The translations under genes were made by a program, and so were the position numbers. This document shows, in pieces, positions 44,378-52,104 of a DNA stretch of 64,000 bases (its first letter is position 1; each line of letters starts with the position of its first letter). This DNA is from Bacillota bacterium (GTDB lineage: Bacteria; Bacillota; Clostridia; Lachnospirales; Lachnospiraceae): assembly GCA_023398375.1 (NCBI GenBank), contig JAEWSH010000019.1:124001-188000 (forward strand), given 5' to 3'. Below the pieces are notes generated by a model. It was given only the letters and a program-made list of their open reading frames with translations. It ran no database searches and was not told the origin of the DNA.

Positions 44378-45319
44378 ATGGGGATTAAGATTCTACAGGG
44401 AGGAGCTTTGACGACGGTACAAGACGCCGGGCGTATAGGATACCAGAATGCCGGATTTTCGGTTTCTGGTGTTATGGATTATCGTTCTTTCCGGATGGCG
44501 AATATGCTATTGGGAAATGAGGAGAGCGAAGCGGTATTGGAAGTTTCCTTAATGGGACCGACTCTTACTTTTATGGAAAATAATACATTTGCCATAGCGG
44601 GCGGTGATTTTTCACCAACTCTAAATAATAAAGAAATAGACCTTTATGCTGCAATTCCTGCGAAAAAAGGTGATACTTTAAAACTTGGTCTTGTAAAAGA
44701 AGGTGCACGTGCGTATATTGCCTTTGCAGGCGGAATGGATGTTCCGTTAGTAATGGGAAGTAAATCTACCAATTTGAAATGCGGGATTGGAGGTTATAAA
44801 GGTAGAAAACTAGAAGCAGGAGATGAAATTGGATTTGTGAATCCAAAAGCAAACCTGATTAATATGTATAAAAGATATGAACATGTCAGGGAATATCAGG
44901 AAAAGGACATTACGCTCCGGGTTATATTGGGACCACAAATAGATTATTTTGCGGAAGAAGGAATTCGGACTTTTCTGGAATCAGAATACACCGTATCGGA
45001 CGAATATGACCGGATGGGATGCAGGCTAAAAGGGCCGGTGATCGCGAGTAAAAATGGTGTTGATATCATATCAGATGGGATTGCCCTTGGCAGTATACAG
45101 ATTCCGACAAGCGGCACACCGATCATTATGATGGCGGACAGACAGACGACTGGTGGATATGCTAAGATCGCAACTGTGATTCATGTGGACATTCCAAAAC
45201 TTGCACAGCGTACACCCGGAAATAAGATCCGGTTTCAGGAAGTTACGGTTGAGGAAGCAGCAAAGCTCTATAAAAAAGAAGAAAGAGAATTAAAGCGTTT
45301 TTACCGAAAAGTAAACTAG
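44378..45319 (+). CDS. pxpC: 5-oxoprolinase subunit PxpC (KipA, biotin-dependent carboxylase-like)
   Basis: 313 residues from ATG 44378 after AAAGGAGG. KipA-family marks are LTTVQDAGRIGYQNAGFSVSG, FAIAGGDFSPTLN and IPTSGTPIIMMADRQTTGGY near the end, plus VIHVDIPKLAQ. It is the partner of PxpB in the 5-oxoprolinase complex. A hairpin element (45339-45430) follows before the DUF1445 gene, which may lower expression of the last two genes. Confidence 0.93.
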   Translation: MGIKILQGGALTTVQDAGRIGYQNAGFSVSGVMDYRSFRMANMLLGNEESEAVLEVSLMGPTLTFMENNTFAIAGGDFSPTLNNKEIDLYAAIPAKKGDTLKLGLVKEGARAYIAFAGGMDVPLVMGSKSTNLKCGIGGYKGRKLEAGDEIGFVNPKANLINMYKRYEHVREYQEKDITLRVILGPQIDYFAEEGIRTFLESEYTVSDEYDRMGCRLKGPVIASKNGVDIISDGIALGSIQIPTSGTPIIMMADRQTTGGYAKIATVIHVDIPKLAQRTPGNKIRFQEVTVEEAAKLYKKEERELKRFYRKVN

Positions 45320-45338
45320 TGCTGCCAAAGGCAGAAGC

Positions 45339-45430
45339 GTGAGAAGAAATTCTAAGTAGCAAAAATACTGCTACTTAGAATTTCTAAATCTCACACGAGA
45401 AGAAGCCGCAAGCGTCTTCTTCTATTGATT
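45339..45430 (+). repeat. Two-hairpin intergenic element, copy 3
   Basis: Hairpin 1: GTGAGAAGAAATTCTAAGTAGC with GCTACTTAGAATTTCT and CTCACAC (45339-45394). Hairpin 2: GAAGAAGCCGC with GCGTCTTCTTC (45399-45422), then TATTGATTTT. The plan is that of copies 1 and 2. The 14-bp sequence GCTGCCAAAGGCAG stands on both sides (45321-45334 and 45437-45450). It lies inside an operon between pxpC and the DUF1445 gene. Confidence 0.75.
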
Positions 45431-45466
45431 TTAAGAGCTGCCAAAGGCAGTAGACGGGAGTGAAAT

Positions 45467-46252
45467 ATGGATTATACGAATATGGCACCTGAAGATGTGC
45501 GTGCACTTATCAGAAAAGGGGAGATCACTGGTCCGACAGCAGGCATGAGTGCAGGGTATGCACAGGCAAACCTGGTTGTGTTACCAAAAGAACTTGCCTA
45601 TGATTTTCTATTGTTTACGCAAAGAAATCCGAAGTCCTGTCCGGTATTAGAAGTATCTGATGTGGGGAGCAGAGAACTGCCGATGATTGCACCGGGTGCT
45701 GACATCTCAAATGATATACCGAAATATCGTGTTTATGAAAATGGTATCATGACGGGTGAATATACAAGCGTAGCACATCTTTGGAGAGAAGATTTTGTAA
45801 GCTTTCTGATCGGATGCAGTTTTTCCTTCGAATCAGAATTAATAGAAGCAGGCATTGATGTGAGGCATATCACAGAGGGATGCAACGTTCCTATGTATAC
45901 GACCAATATGGAATGCGAGCCCGCGGGAATCTTTAGCGGCAGAATGGTAGTGAGTATGCGTCCGATTCCATATGAACAGATCGTTAAGGCTGTCACGGTT
46001 ACGGGTGCACTGCCGAAAGTGCATGGTACTCCGATTCATATTGGAGATCCAGACGTAATCGGAATTCAGGATATTAATAAGCCTGATTTTGGTGATGCTG
46101 TTACAATAAAACCGGGCGAGGTTCCTGTTTTCTGGTGCTGTGGTGTTACCCCGCAGTCGGTCATAATGAATACTAGACCGGAATTTTGTATTACCCATGC
46201 ACCCGGGCACATGCTGATCACAGATGTAAAAAATGTAACATTAAAGGGTTAA
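45467..46252 (+). CDS. DUF1445/UPF0317 (YcsI-like) protein, D-glutamate cyclase N-terminal-type domain
   Basis: 261 residues. It has the DUF1445 pattern: AGMSAGYAQANLVVLPKELAYDFLLF, NPKSCPVLEVSDVGS, FLIGCSFSFESEL, VPMYTTNMECEPAGIF and FWCCGVTPQSVI. Older annotations call it a putative hydro-lyase. B. subtilis ycsI sits beside kipI-kipA-ycsF, and in animals this domain is fused to DUF4392 in D-glutamate cyclase. Here both domains are separate genes in one operon. ATG 45467 follows ACGGGAG. The pxpA gene follows 48 bp later. Confidence 0.9.
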   Translation: MDYTNMAPEDVRALIRKGEITGPTAGMSAGYAQANLVVLPKELAYDFLLFTQRNPKSCPVLEVSDVGSRELPMIAPGADISNDIPKYRVYENGIMTGEYTSVAHLWREDFVSFLIGCSFSFESELIEAGIDVRHITEGCNVPMYTTNMECEPAGIFSGRMVVSMRPIPYEQIVKAVTVTGALPKVHGTPIHIGDPDVIGIQDINKPDFGDAVTIKPGEVPVFWCCGVTPQSVIMNTRPEFCITHAPGHMLITDVKNVTLKG

Positions 46253-46300
46253 TAATAAATGGAACAGCATGCATAGAAAAGCATGCAGATAGGAGTAACT

Positions 46301-47056
46301 ATGTATAAAGTTGATTTGAATTGTGACTTGGGCGAGAGTTTTGGCGACTATACCATAGGAATGGATGAAAAAGTAATTCCATACATAACATCAGCAAATA
46401 TCGCATGTGGTTACCATGCGTCAGATCCTGTAGTAATGTCAAAAACAGTAGCGCTTGCAAAGAAAATGGGAGTTGCAGTGGGTGCACATCCCGGTTTTCC
46501 TGATTTGATGGGATTTGGCAGAAGGAATATGAGTGTTTCTCCATCGGATGCTAAGGCATATGTCATGTACCAGGTGGGGGCATTAGATGCATTTTGTAAG
46601 GCAAATGGTGTAAAGATGCAACATGTAAAGCCGCATGGCGCACTTTATAACATGGCAGGAAAAGACTATGCATTGGCAAAAGCAATTTGTGAAGGCATCA
46701 AAGAAGTGAATCCGGAACTGATATTGCTGGGATTGTCGGGAAGTCAGATGCTGATTGCGGCAGAAGAGATAGGATTACGTTCTGCCAAGGAAGTATTTGC
46801 CGACAGAGCATATGAGGAAGACGGTTCCCTGGTAGCAAGAACCAAAGAGGGAGCTATGATTACAGATGAAGACCTGGCAGTAAGCAGAGTGATCCGCATG
46901 ATCAAAGAAGGCAAAGTGGAATGCATTACCGGAAAAGATGTACCGATTGTAGCAGATTCTGTGTGTGTACACGGAGACGGGGAGAAAGCATTGGCTTTCG
47001 TTCAAAAAATAAGAGCAGCACTGGAAACTGAAGGCATTCGGATTGCCCCGATGTAA
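46301..47056 (+). CDS. pxpA: 5-oxoprolinase subunit PxpA (LamB/YcsF family)
   Basis: 251 residues from ATG 46301 after TAGGAG. The LamB/YcsF marks are [41 protein letters not shown] and [10 protein letters not shown], where the Asp, Glu and His residues form the active site of the polysaccharide-deacetylase-like barrel. It completes the PxpABC set. A GCATGC/GCATGC hairpin sits right before the ribosome site (about 46267-46286). It is the last gene of the operon. Confidence 0.95.
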   Translation: MYKVDLNCDLGESFGDYTIGMDEKVIPYITSANIACGYHASDPVVMSKTVALAKKMGVAVGAHPGFPDLMGFGRRNMSVSPSDAKAYVMYQVGALDAFCKANGVKMQHVKPHGALYNMAGKDYALAKAICEGIKEVNPELILLGLSGSQMLIAAEEIGLRSAKEVFADRAYEEDGSLVARTKEGAMITDEDLAVSRVIRMIKEGKVECITGKDVPIVADSVCVHGDGEKALAFVQKIRAALETEGIRIAPM

Positions 47057-47078
47057 AATTATACCCATGTTCTAATAA

Positions 47079-47207
47079 AATCCCCATTATCATATTATGG
47101 AGGTCCTCCAAATTTTTTCCCACATGTTCGTACCAATGATCCTGTTATATTTCTGCCTGCAGAAGAATATTATCGAAGGATTAACAGCTGGAGCAATAAA
47201 ATCATAG
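47079..47207 (+). pseudogene. Remnant of a MalG-type sugar ABC transporter permease (C-terminus)
   Basis: A short frame ending at TAG 47205-47207 codes for FVPMILLYFCLQKNIIEGL followed by TAGAIKS. This is the typical C-terminal ending of carbohydrate ABC permeases (last span, then EGLTAGAVKG). The frame is closed by a stop at 47076-47078 and no further permease sequence is visible upstream, where pxpA ends at 47056. So it is a decayed 3' fragment left after deletion or rearrangement. The in-frame ATG at 47097 has no ribosome site. Confidence 0.6.
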
Positions 47208-47241
47208 GATTCAAGTATCAAAAGAACGTTATCTATTTGAA

Positions 47242-47258
47242 TCGTCAATTTGCGCAAT
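47242..47258 (+). repeat. Half copy of the inverted-repeat element (copy C)
   Basis: TCGTCAATTTGCGCAAT differs by one base from the core of the elements at 33195 and 52018. The opposite arm is not visible here. It lies between the permease remnant and the terminator at 47274. Confidence 0.4.
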
Positions 47259-47273
47259 AATGTTACTCTTATG

Positions 47274-47313
47274 GCCCACAAAGCTTTGATTTAAAAGCTT
47301 TGTGGGCTTTTTC
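47274..47313. terminator. Strong terminator after the 5-oxoproline operon
   Basis: GCCCACAAAGCTTT pairs with AAAGCTTTGTGGGC across GATTTA and is followed by TTTTTCC. It may have been the terminator of the lost ABC permease operon and now also closes the pxp operon, 217 bp after pxpA. Confidence 0.88.
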
Positions 47314-47369
47314 CATGCCATTTGGCTATAAAAATCATATAGAGGACTAAACGGGTTACTATTTTCAGC

Positions 47370-48284
47370 CTACTTGATTACTGTTGGAGGAAGTTCTTCT
47401 GGCACTGAGAAGATATCGGAAGAGGAACGGTAGTACGTAAAATTGTGTGAATTGTTTTCCGGTAACAGCAGGTATTCGGAAGGCGTATGATTCGTAATCT
47501 CTTTGAATACACGGTTAAAGGTACGGACATTATTAAAGCCGCACATAAAAGAAATATCAGTAATCTTGTTATCGGTTGTAATCAATAAATCAACAGCCTG
47601 TGAGATACGTATCGTATTTAGGTATTTTACAAAATTAGTACCGATAAGCAGTTTGAATACTTTAGAAAAGTGACTGGTACTGAAGTTCATCATTTCTGCA
47701 GCATCCTCAATGGTAATAGCATCACTGTAGTGTTCTTCTAAGAAGGATAAGAGGCTTTGAAAATCAGAAAGGACACTCAGGCGGCGATTCAGCATAATGG
47801 TTTTCTGCGTATGGGTCGGAAGGTGACGAAGGAGCCGGAACCAGAATCCGCGTATGGAGGCTGTTACGATATCTTGATAGAATCTGTCTCTATGAGATAA
47901 CTCTTCGTCCAGTACTGACAGCATATGGTGCCATTCTTCTGTAAGTCCACAACCTTCCAATACTTCCTTTTTGATATGTGGATTGGAAAAATAATGATAG
48001 TGATAGTGGCTGCTGATAATACCGGTATCAAACAACACAAAATCCAGACAGGAACTATCGCTTCTGGCATTGCAGTAATGAATATCACCGCTGTCACAAA
48101 CAATTAAATCTCCAGCGTTTGCGCTGATTGTAAAGTTGGTGACGTGAATGGATACAGAACCTTGCCGGACATAGATAAGTTCTATTTCCTTGTGCCAATG
48201 AGCACGGAAACAGATATCATCATATTTGTTATGCCAGACCATAAAATCAGATTGATAGTTACGGACTTCATGAAATGCTTTCAT
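47370..48284 (-). CDS. AraC-family regulator with cupin sensor domain
   Basis: 304 residues from the ATG at 48284, preceded by GGAGGTG; a longer in-frame start at 48335 lacks a ribosome site. The N-terminal cupin (about 10-150) has HWHKEIELIYVRQGSV and GDLIVCDSGDIHY. The C-terminal double HTH (about 200-295) has AEMMNFSTSHFSKVFKLLIG and ISFMCGFNNVRTFNRVFKEITNHTPSEY. It is divergent from fucI with a 208-bp gap, so it very probably activates the fucose genes in response to a deoxy sugar. Confidence 0.9.
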   Translation of the reverse strand: MKAFHEVRNYQSDFMVWHNKYDDICFRAHWHKEIELIYVRQGSVSIHVTNFTISANAGDLIVCDSGDIHYCNARSDSSCLDFVLFDTGIISSHYHYHYFSNPHIKKEVLEGCGLTEEWHHMLSVLDEELSHRDRFYQDIVTASIRGFWFRLLRHLPTHTQKTIMLNRRLSVLSDFQSLLSFLEEHYSDAITIEDAAEMMNFSTSHFSKVFKLLIGTNFVKYLNTIRISQAVDLLITTDNKITDISFMCGFNNVRTFNRVFKEITNHTPSEYLLLPENNSHNFTYYRSSSDIFSVPEELPPTVIK

Positions 48285-48417
48285 CAGAACACCTCCGCAA
48301 AAGGATAAGAATCGTTTTTTGTACATTATACACAAAAAAAATATTTAAATCCACAAAAATCACAAATAATGTCTATATATTAATAGTTACATTCGTGCAT
48401 TCACAGCGGCAAATGGG

Positions 48418-48423
48418 TATAAT
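48418..48423 (+). promoter_or_regulatory. Possible -10 box of the fucI operon
   Basis: A consensus TATAAT lies 70 bp before the fucI start. At the expected -35 place only GTGCAT is seen, which fits a promoter needing an activator such as the divergent AraC protein. Confidence 0.4.
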
Positions 48424-48492
48424 CATTTGTAAGTAGTGGGAATATTTTTAATAAATATAAATAATAATCAATATAATGTGGAGGTAAGTAAA

Positions 48493-50292
48493 ATGGCAGA
48501 AAAAAGAATAGTTGGGGAATACCCGGTGATTGGAATCAGACCTACGATCGACGGTAGAAGAGGTGCATTAAAAGTTAGAGAATCCTTGGAAGCGCAAACA
48601 ATGAACATGGCAAAATCGGCAGCTAAATTGTTCGAGGAAAATTTAAGATATTCTAACGGTGAACCTGTAAAAGTGGTAATCTCAGATACAACGATCGGAC
48701 GCGTTGCAGAAGCGGCTGCTTGTGACGATCAGTTTAAAAAAGCTGGCGTTGCTATTACTTTAACAGTTACGCCTTGCTGGTGTTATGGCTCGGAAACTAT
48801 GGATATGGATCCAATGACGATTAAAGGCGTCTGGGGATTCAACGGAACAGAAAGACCGGGTGCGGTATATTTGGCAGCAGTGCTTGCGGGACATGCACAG
48901 AAGGGACTTCCGGCATTTGGAATCTATGGGCACGATGTTCAGAATGCAGATGATACGGAGATTCCGAATGACGTAACGGAGAAATTACTTCGTTTCGGAC
49001 GTGCAGCGGTTGCGGCAGCGAGCATGAGAGGCAAATCGTACTTACAGATTGGTTCTATCTGCATGGGAATTGCAGGTTCCATTATAGATGTGGGATTTTT
49101 TGAAGAATATCTCGGAATGAGGGTGGAATCAGTTGACGAAGTAGAAATTATTCGCAGGATGACAGAAAATATTTATGACGAAGCAGAGTATAATCAGGCA
49201 CTTGCATGGACGAAAGAAAAATGCAAAGAAGGTTATGATAAGAATCCTGAGTATGCGCAAAAATCTTTAGAAGAGAAGGAAAAGGATTGGGAATTTGTTG
49301 TTAAGATGATGTGTATCATCAAAGATCTGATGAATGGGAATAAAAACCTTCCGTCAGGCTGCGAAGAAGAAATGGTTGGGCATAATGCGATTGCAGCAGG
49401 ATTCCAGGGACAAAGACAGTGGACAGATTTCTATCCGAACTGTGATTTTCCGGAAGCAATGCTGAATTCATCCTTTGATTGGAACGGAGCAAGAGAACCA
49501 TATATTCTGGCCACAGAAAATGACACTCTGAATGGAGTAGGAATGTTATTCGGTAAATTATTAACAAATACCGCTCAGATTTTTGCAGATGTCAGAACCT
49601 ACTGGAGTCCCGAAGCAGTAAAAAAGGCAACCGGGTATGAGTTGGTGGGAGTGGCAAAGGAATCGGGAGGTTTCATCCATTTGATCAATTCCGGAGCAGC
49701 CTGTCTGGATGCATGCGGAGAGGTAAAGGATGAAAACGGAAATGGAATCATCAAGCCATTCTGGGAAATGTCAGTAAACGATATGGAGGCATGCTTAAAA
49801 GCAACAACATGGAATGCTGCTGATCAGGGCTATTTCAGAGGAGGCGGATATTCCTCCAGATTCTTAACGAGAGCAGAAATGCCTTGTACGATGATTCGTA
49901 TGAATATTGTAAAAGGTCTCGGACCGGTTCTTCAGATAGCAGAAGGCTGGACAGTCAACTTACCGGATGAAGTATCAGACAAGTTGTGGAAGAGAACGGA
50001 TTATACATGGCCATGTACTTGGTTCGCACCAAGAACAACGGGAGAAGGTGCGTTTGCAACGGCGTATGATGTTATGAATAACTGGGGTGCTAATCACGGA
50101 GCAATCAGTTACGGGCACATAGGAGCCGATTTGATCACACTTTGTTCGATTCTTCGTATTCCGGTATGCATGCATAATGTTCCTAAGGAAGATATTTTCA
50201 GACCTGCAGTATGGAATGCATTTGGAATGGATAAAGAAGGTCAGGACTTTAGAGCATGTCAGTCATATGGCCCTATGTATAAGACGATTTGA
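48493..50292 (+). CDS. fucI: L-fucose isomerase
   Basis: 599 residues from ATG 48493 ([20 protein letters not shown]) after TGGAGG; E. coli FucI has 591. Family marks are [36 protein letters not shown] and [18 protein letters not shown]. The metal site residues appear as Glu in [11 protein letters not shown], Asp in IFADVRTYW and His in [13 protein letters not shown]. It converts L-fucose (and D-arabinose) to L-fuculose in the cytosol. The kinase gene follows 17 bp later. No fucA aldolase is nearby. Confidence 0.96.
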   Translation: MAEKRIVGEYPVIGIRPTIDGRRGALKVRESLEAQTMNMAKSAAKLFEENLRYSNGEPVKVVISDTTIGRVAEAAACDDQFKKAGVAITLTVTPCWCYGSETMDMDPMTIKGVWGFNGTERPGAVYLAAVLAGHAQKGLPAFGIYGHDVQNADDTEIPNDVTEKLLRFGRAAVAAASMRGKSYLQIGSICMGIAGSIIDVGFFEEYLGMRVESVDEVEIIRRMTENIYDEAEYNQALAWTKEKCKEGYDKNPEYAQKSLEEKEKDWEFVVKMMCIIKDLMNGNKNLPSGCEEEMVGHNAIAAGFQGQRQWTDFYPNCDFPEAMLNSSFDWNGAREPYILATENDTLNGVGMLFGKLLTNTAQIFADVRTYWSPEAVKKATGYELVGVAKESGGFIHLINSGAACLDACGEVKDENGNGIIKPFWEMSVNDMEACLKATTWNAADQGYFRGGGYSSRFLTRAEMPCTMIRMNIVKGLGPVLQIAEGWTVNLPDEVSDKLWKRTDYTWPCTWFAPRTTGEGAFATAYDVMNNWGANHGAISYGHIGADLITLCSILRIPVCMHNVPKEDIFRPAVWNAFGMDKEGQDFRACQSYGPMYKTI

Positions 50293-50309
50293 TAACTAGG
50301 AGTGGTGCC

Positions 50310-51815
50310 ATGGAAAAAGAAAAGAGAGTACTTGCTTTTGACTACGGCGCAAGCAGCGGCAGGGCAATTGTTGGTAAATTTGATGGAAAGAGTATTGTAT
50401 TAGAAGAAATTCACCGGTTCGCAAATGAACCGGTGAATGTAAAAGGAACCGTGTATTGGGATATTTTACGCTTATACCATGAACTGAAACAAGGTCTGTT
50501 AAAAGCAAAGCATTGTGGAGGTGTAGACAGTATTGGAATAGATACATGGGGGGTAGATTTTGGACTCTTGGATGCAAAAGGCTGTCTGCTTGGGAACCCG
50601 GTTCATTACAGAGATGGAAGAACGGAAGGCATGTTGGAGGAAAGTTTCCGCTTACTGGATAAAGATACTTTTTATGAGATTACCGGAAATCAGTTCATGG
50701 AGCTCAACACAGCGTTCCAATTGTTATCCATTGTACAAAAACAGCCGGAACTCTTAGCACGGACCGATAAGGTGTTATTGACTCCAGATCTTCTTAATTA
50801 CTTTTTGACCGGTATAAAAAAGGCAGAATGTTCTATAGCATCTACTACGCAGTTAATGAATATAAAGGACCGCTGCTGGTCAGGTCAGGTAATGGAAGCA
50901 CTGGGAATTCCAACAAATATTTTTCCGGAGATCATAATGAGCGGAACCAGGCTGGGACCGCTGCTTCCGGAGGTGTGCGAAGAATTAGAGATAGAAAATA
51001 TCGATGTCATTGCAGTTGCTGGACATGATACCCAGAGTGCGCTTGTCAGTGTTCCGGCCGGTGAAGAAGACTTTATATTTATCAGCTGTGGTACATGGTC
51101 ACTTTTTGGGACAGAACTTTCTGCACCTGTCATCAATGATAAATCAGCAAAAATGAATATCACAAATGAATTGGGAGCAGGCGGGAAGGTATCTTTTTTA
51201 AAAAATATAATTGGATTGTGGCTGATTCAGGAAAGCAGACGACAGTGGGACCGTGAAGGGAAAAAATATGGCTTTGGTGATTTAGAGAAAATGGCAGGGG
51301 ACGAAGAAGCATTTCGATGCTTTGTCGATCCGGATGCACCTGAATTTGTCCCGGCAGGTAACATACCAAAAAGAATACGTGCATTTTGCAAAAGGACAGG
51401 GCAGGCGTTACCAGAGACGGCAGGACAGATCGTAAGATGCATTAATGAGAGTCTTGCATTTAAGTATAGAGATACCTTGTCAGAAATTCAGGCATGTACT
51501 GGAATAGAATATAAGACTATTTATATGGTCGGCGGCGGAACGCAAAGCAGGCTGCTCTGTCAGATGACAGCAAATGCCTGTCATAGAAAGGTTTCAGCAG
51601 GCCCGGTAGAAGCAACGGTATATGGGAATGTTACATTACAATTGCTTGCGGGCGGAGAAATAAAGGATATCAAAGAAGCCAGAAACTTAATCAGGAATTC
51701 CTCAGATATTCATATGTTCCTACCGCAAGAGGAAGCATCATGGGAAAAAGCTTATCAGCGGTATAGAGAAGTGGTCCGAATATCGCATGAAACGCCTAGT
51801 GCTCTGTCATACTGA
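50310..51815 (+). CDS. FGGY-family kinase, rhamnulokinase-like (probable fuculokinase)
   Basis: 501 residues from ATG 50310 after TAGGAG. The sequence is of RhaB type: VLAFDYGASSGRAIVG at the start, GIDTWGVDFGLLD, HYRDGRTEGM, AGHDTQSALVS and ISCGTWSLFGTE, MVGGGTQSRLLCQMTANA. RhaB-like proteins phosphorylate L-rhamnulose, but this one is encoded right after fucI without rhaA or rhaD, so L-fuculose is the likelier substrate. The product would need an aldolase encoded elsewhere. Confidence 0.9.
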   Translation: MEKEKRVLAFDYGASSGRAIVGKFDGKSIVLEEIHRFANEPVNVKGTVYWDILRLYHELKQGLLKAKHCGGVDSIGIDTWGVDFGLLDAKGCLLGNPVHYRDGRTEGMLEESFRLLDKDTFYEITGNQFMELNTAFQLLSIVQKQPELLARTDKVLLTPDLLNYFLTGIKKAECSIASTTQLMNIKDRCWSGQVMEALGIPTNIFPEIIMSGTRLGPLLPEVCEELEIENIDVIAVAGHDTQSALVSVPAGEEDFIFISCGTWSLFGTELSAPVINDKSAKMNITNELGAGGKVSFLKNIIGLWLIQESRRQWDREGKKYGFGDLEKMAGDEEAFRCFVDPDAPEFVPAGNIPKRIRAFCKRTGQALPETAGQIVRCINESLAFKYRDTLSEIQACTGIEYKTIYMVGGGTQSRLLCQMTANACHRKVSAGPVEATVYGNVTLQLLAGGEIKDIKEARNLIRNSSDIHMFLPQEEASWEKAYQRYREVVRISHETPSALSY

Positions 51816-51826
51816 CAAAACATACA

Positions 51827-51852
51827 GCACAGTTTGCCTAAAGGCAATGTGC
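51827..51852 (+). terminator. Weak hairpin after the kinase gene
   Basis: GCACA-TTGCCT pairs with AGGCAA-TGTGC around a short loop, 12 bp after the stop. No T-run follows, so it may stabilise the fucI-kinase mRNA end or stop transcription only partly. Confidence 0.4.
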
Positions 51853-51995
51853 CAGTACACTAGTGATATGCATTAAATAAATTTCAGTATCTTGCTAGGA
51901 AAAGTTTCCAATATTTTTTTTATAAATGTAATTAAAATATATTATAATAAGAATAATGATATGATTCATGCCAAAAGTTTATCATTGAACTTGGC

Positions 51996-52039
51996 TTCGT
52001 CAATTTTCTCTAAACATAAATTGTGCAAATTGACGAACT
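51996..52039. repeat. Inverted-repeat element, copy B
   Basis: TTCGTCAATTT (51996-52006) faces AAATTGACGAA (52027-52037). The 22 bp at 52018-52039 equal, on the other strand, 33193-33214 of copy A. It lies in the 289-bp gap before the histidine kinase gene; the rest of that gap is AT-rich with a TATAAT at 51944-51949 but no gene. Confidence 0.7.
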
Positions 52040-52104
52040 TAAAATGAAACGTGCTTTTATGATATTTATATAAAAAAGAATGCAGCAGGATGGGGAATGT
52101 GTAC

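Noticed and set aside
47057..47260. Continuation of the pxpA frame after its stop for about 67 codons
   Set aside because: PxpA already has its full family length at 47056, and the other frame in this stretch gives a clear permease C-terminus, so the pxpA-frame extension is a shadow.
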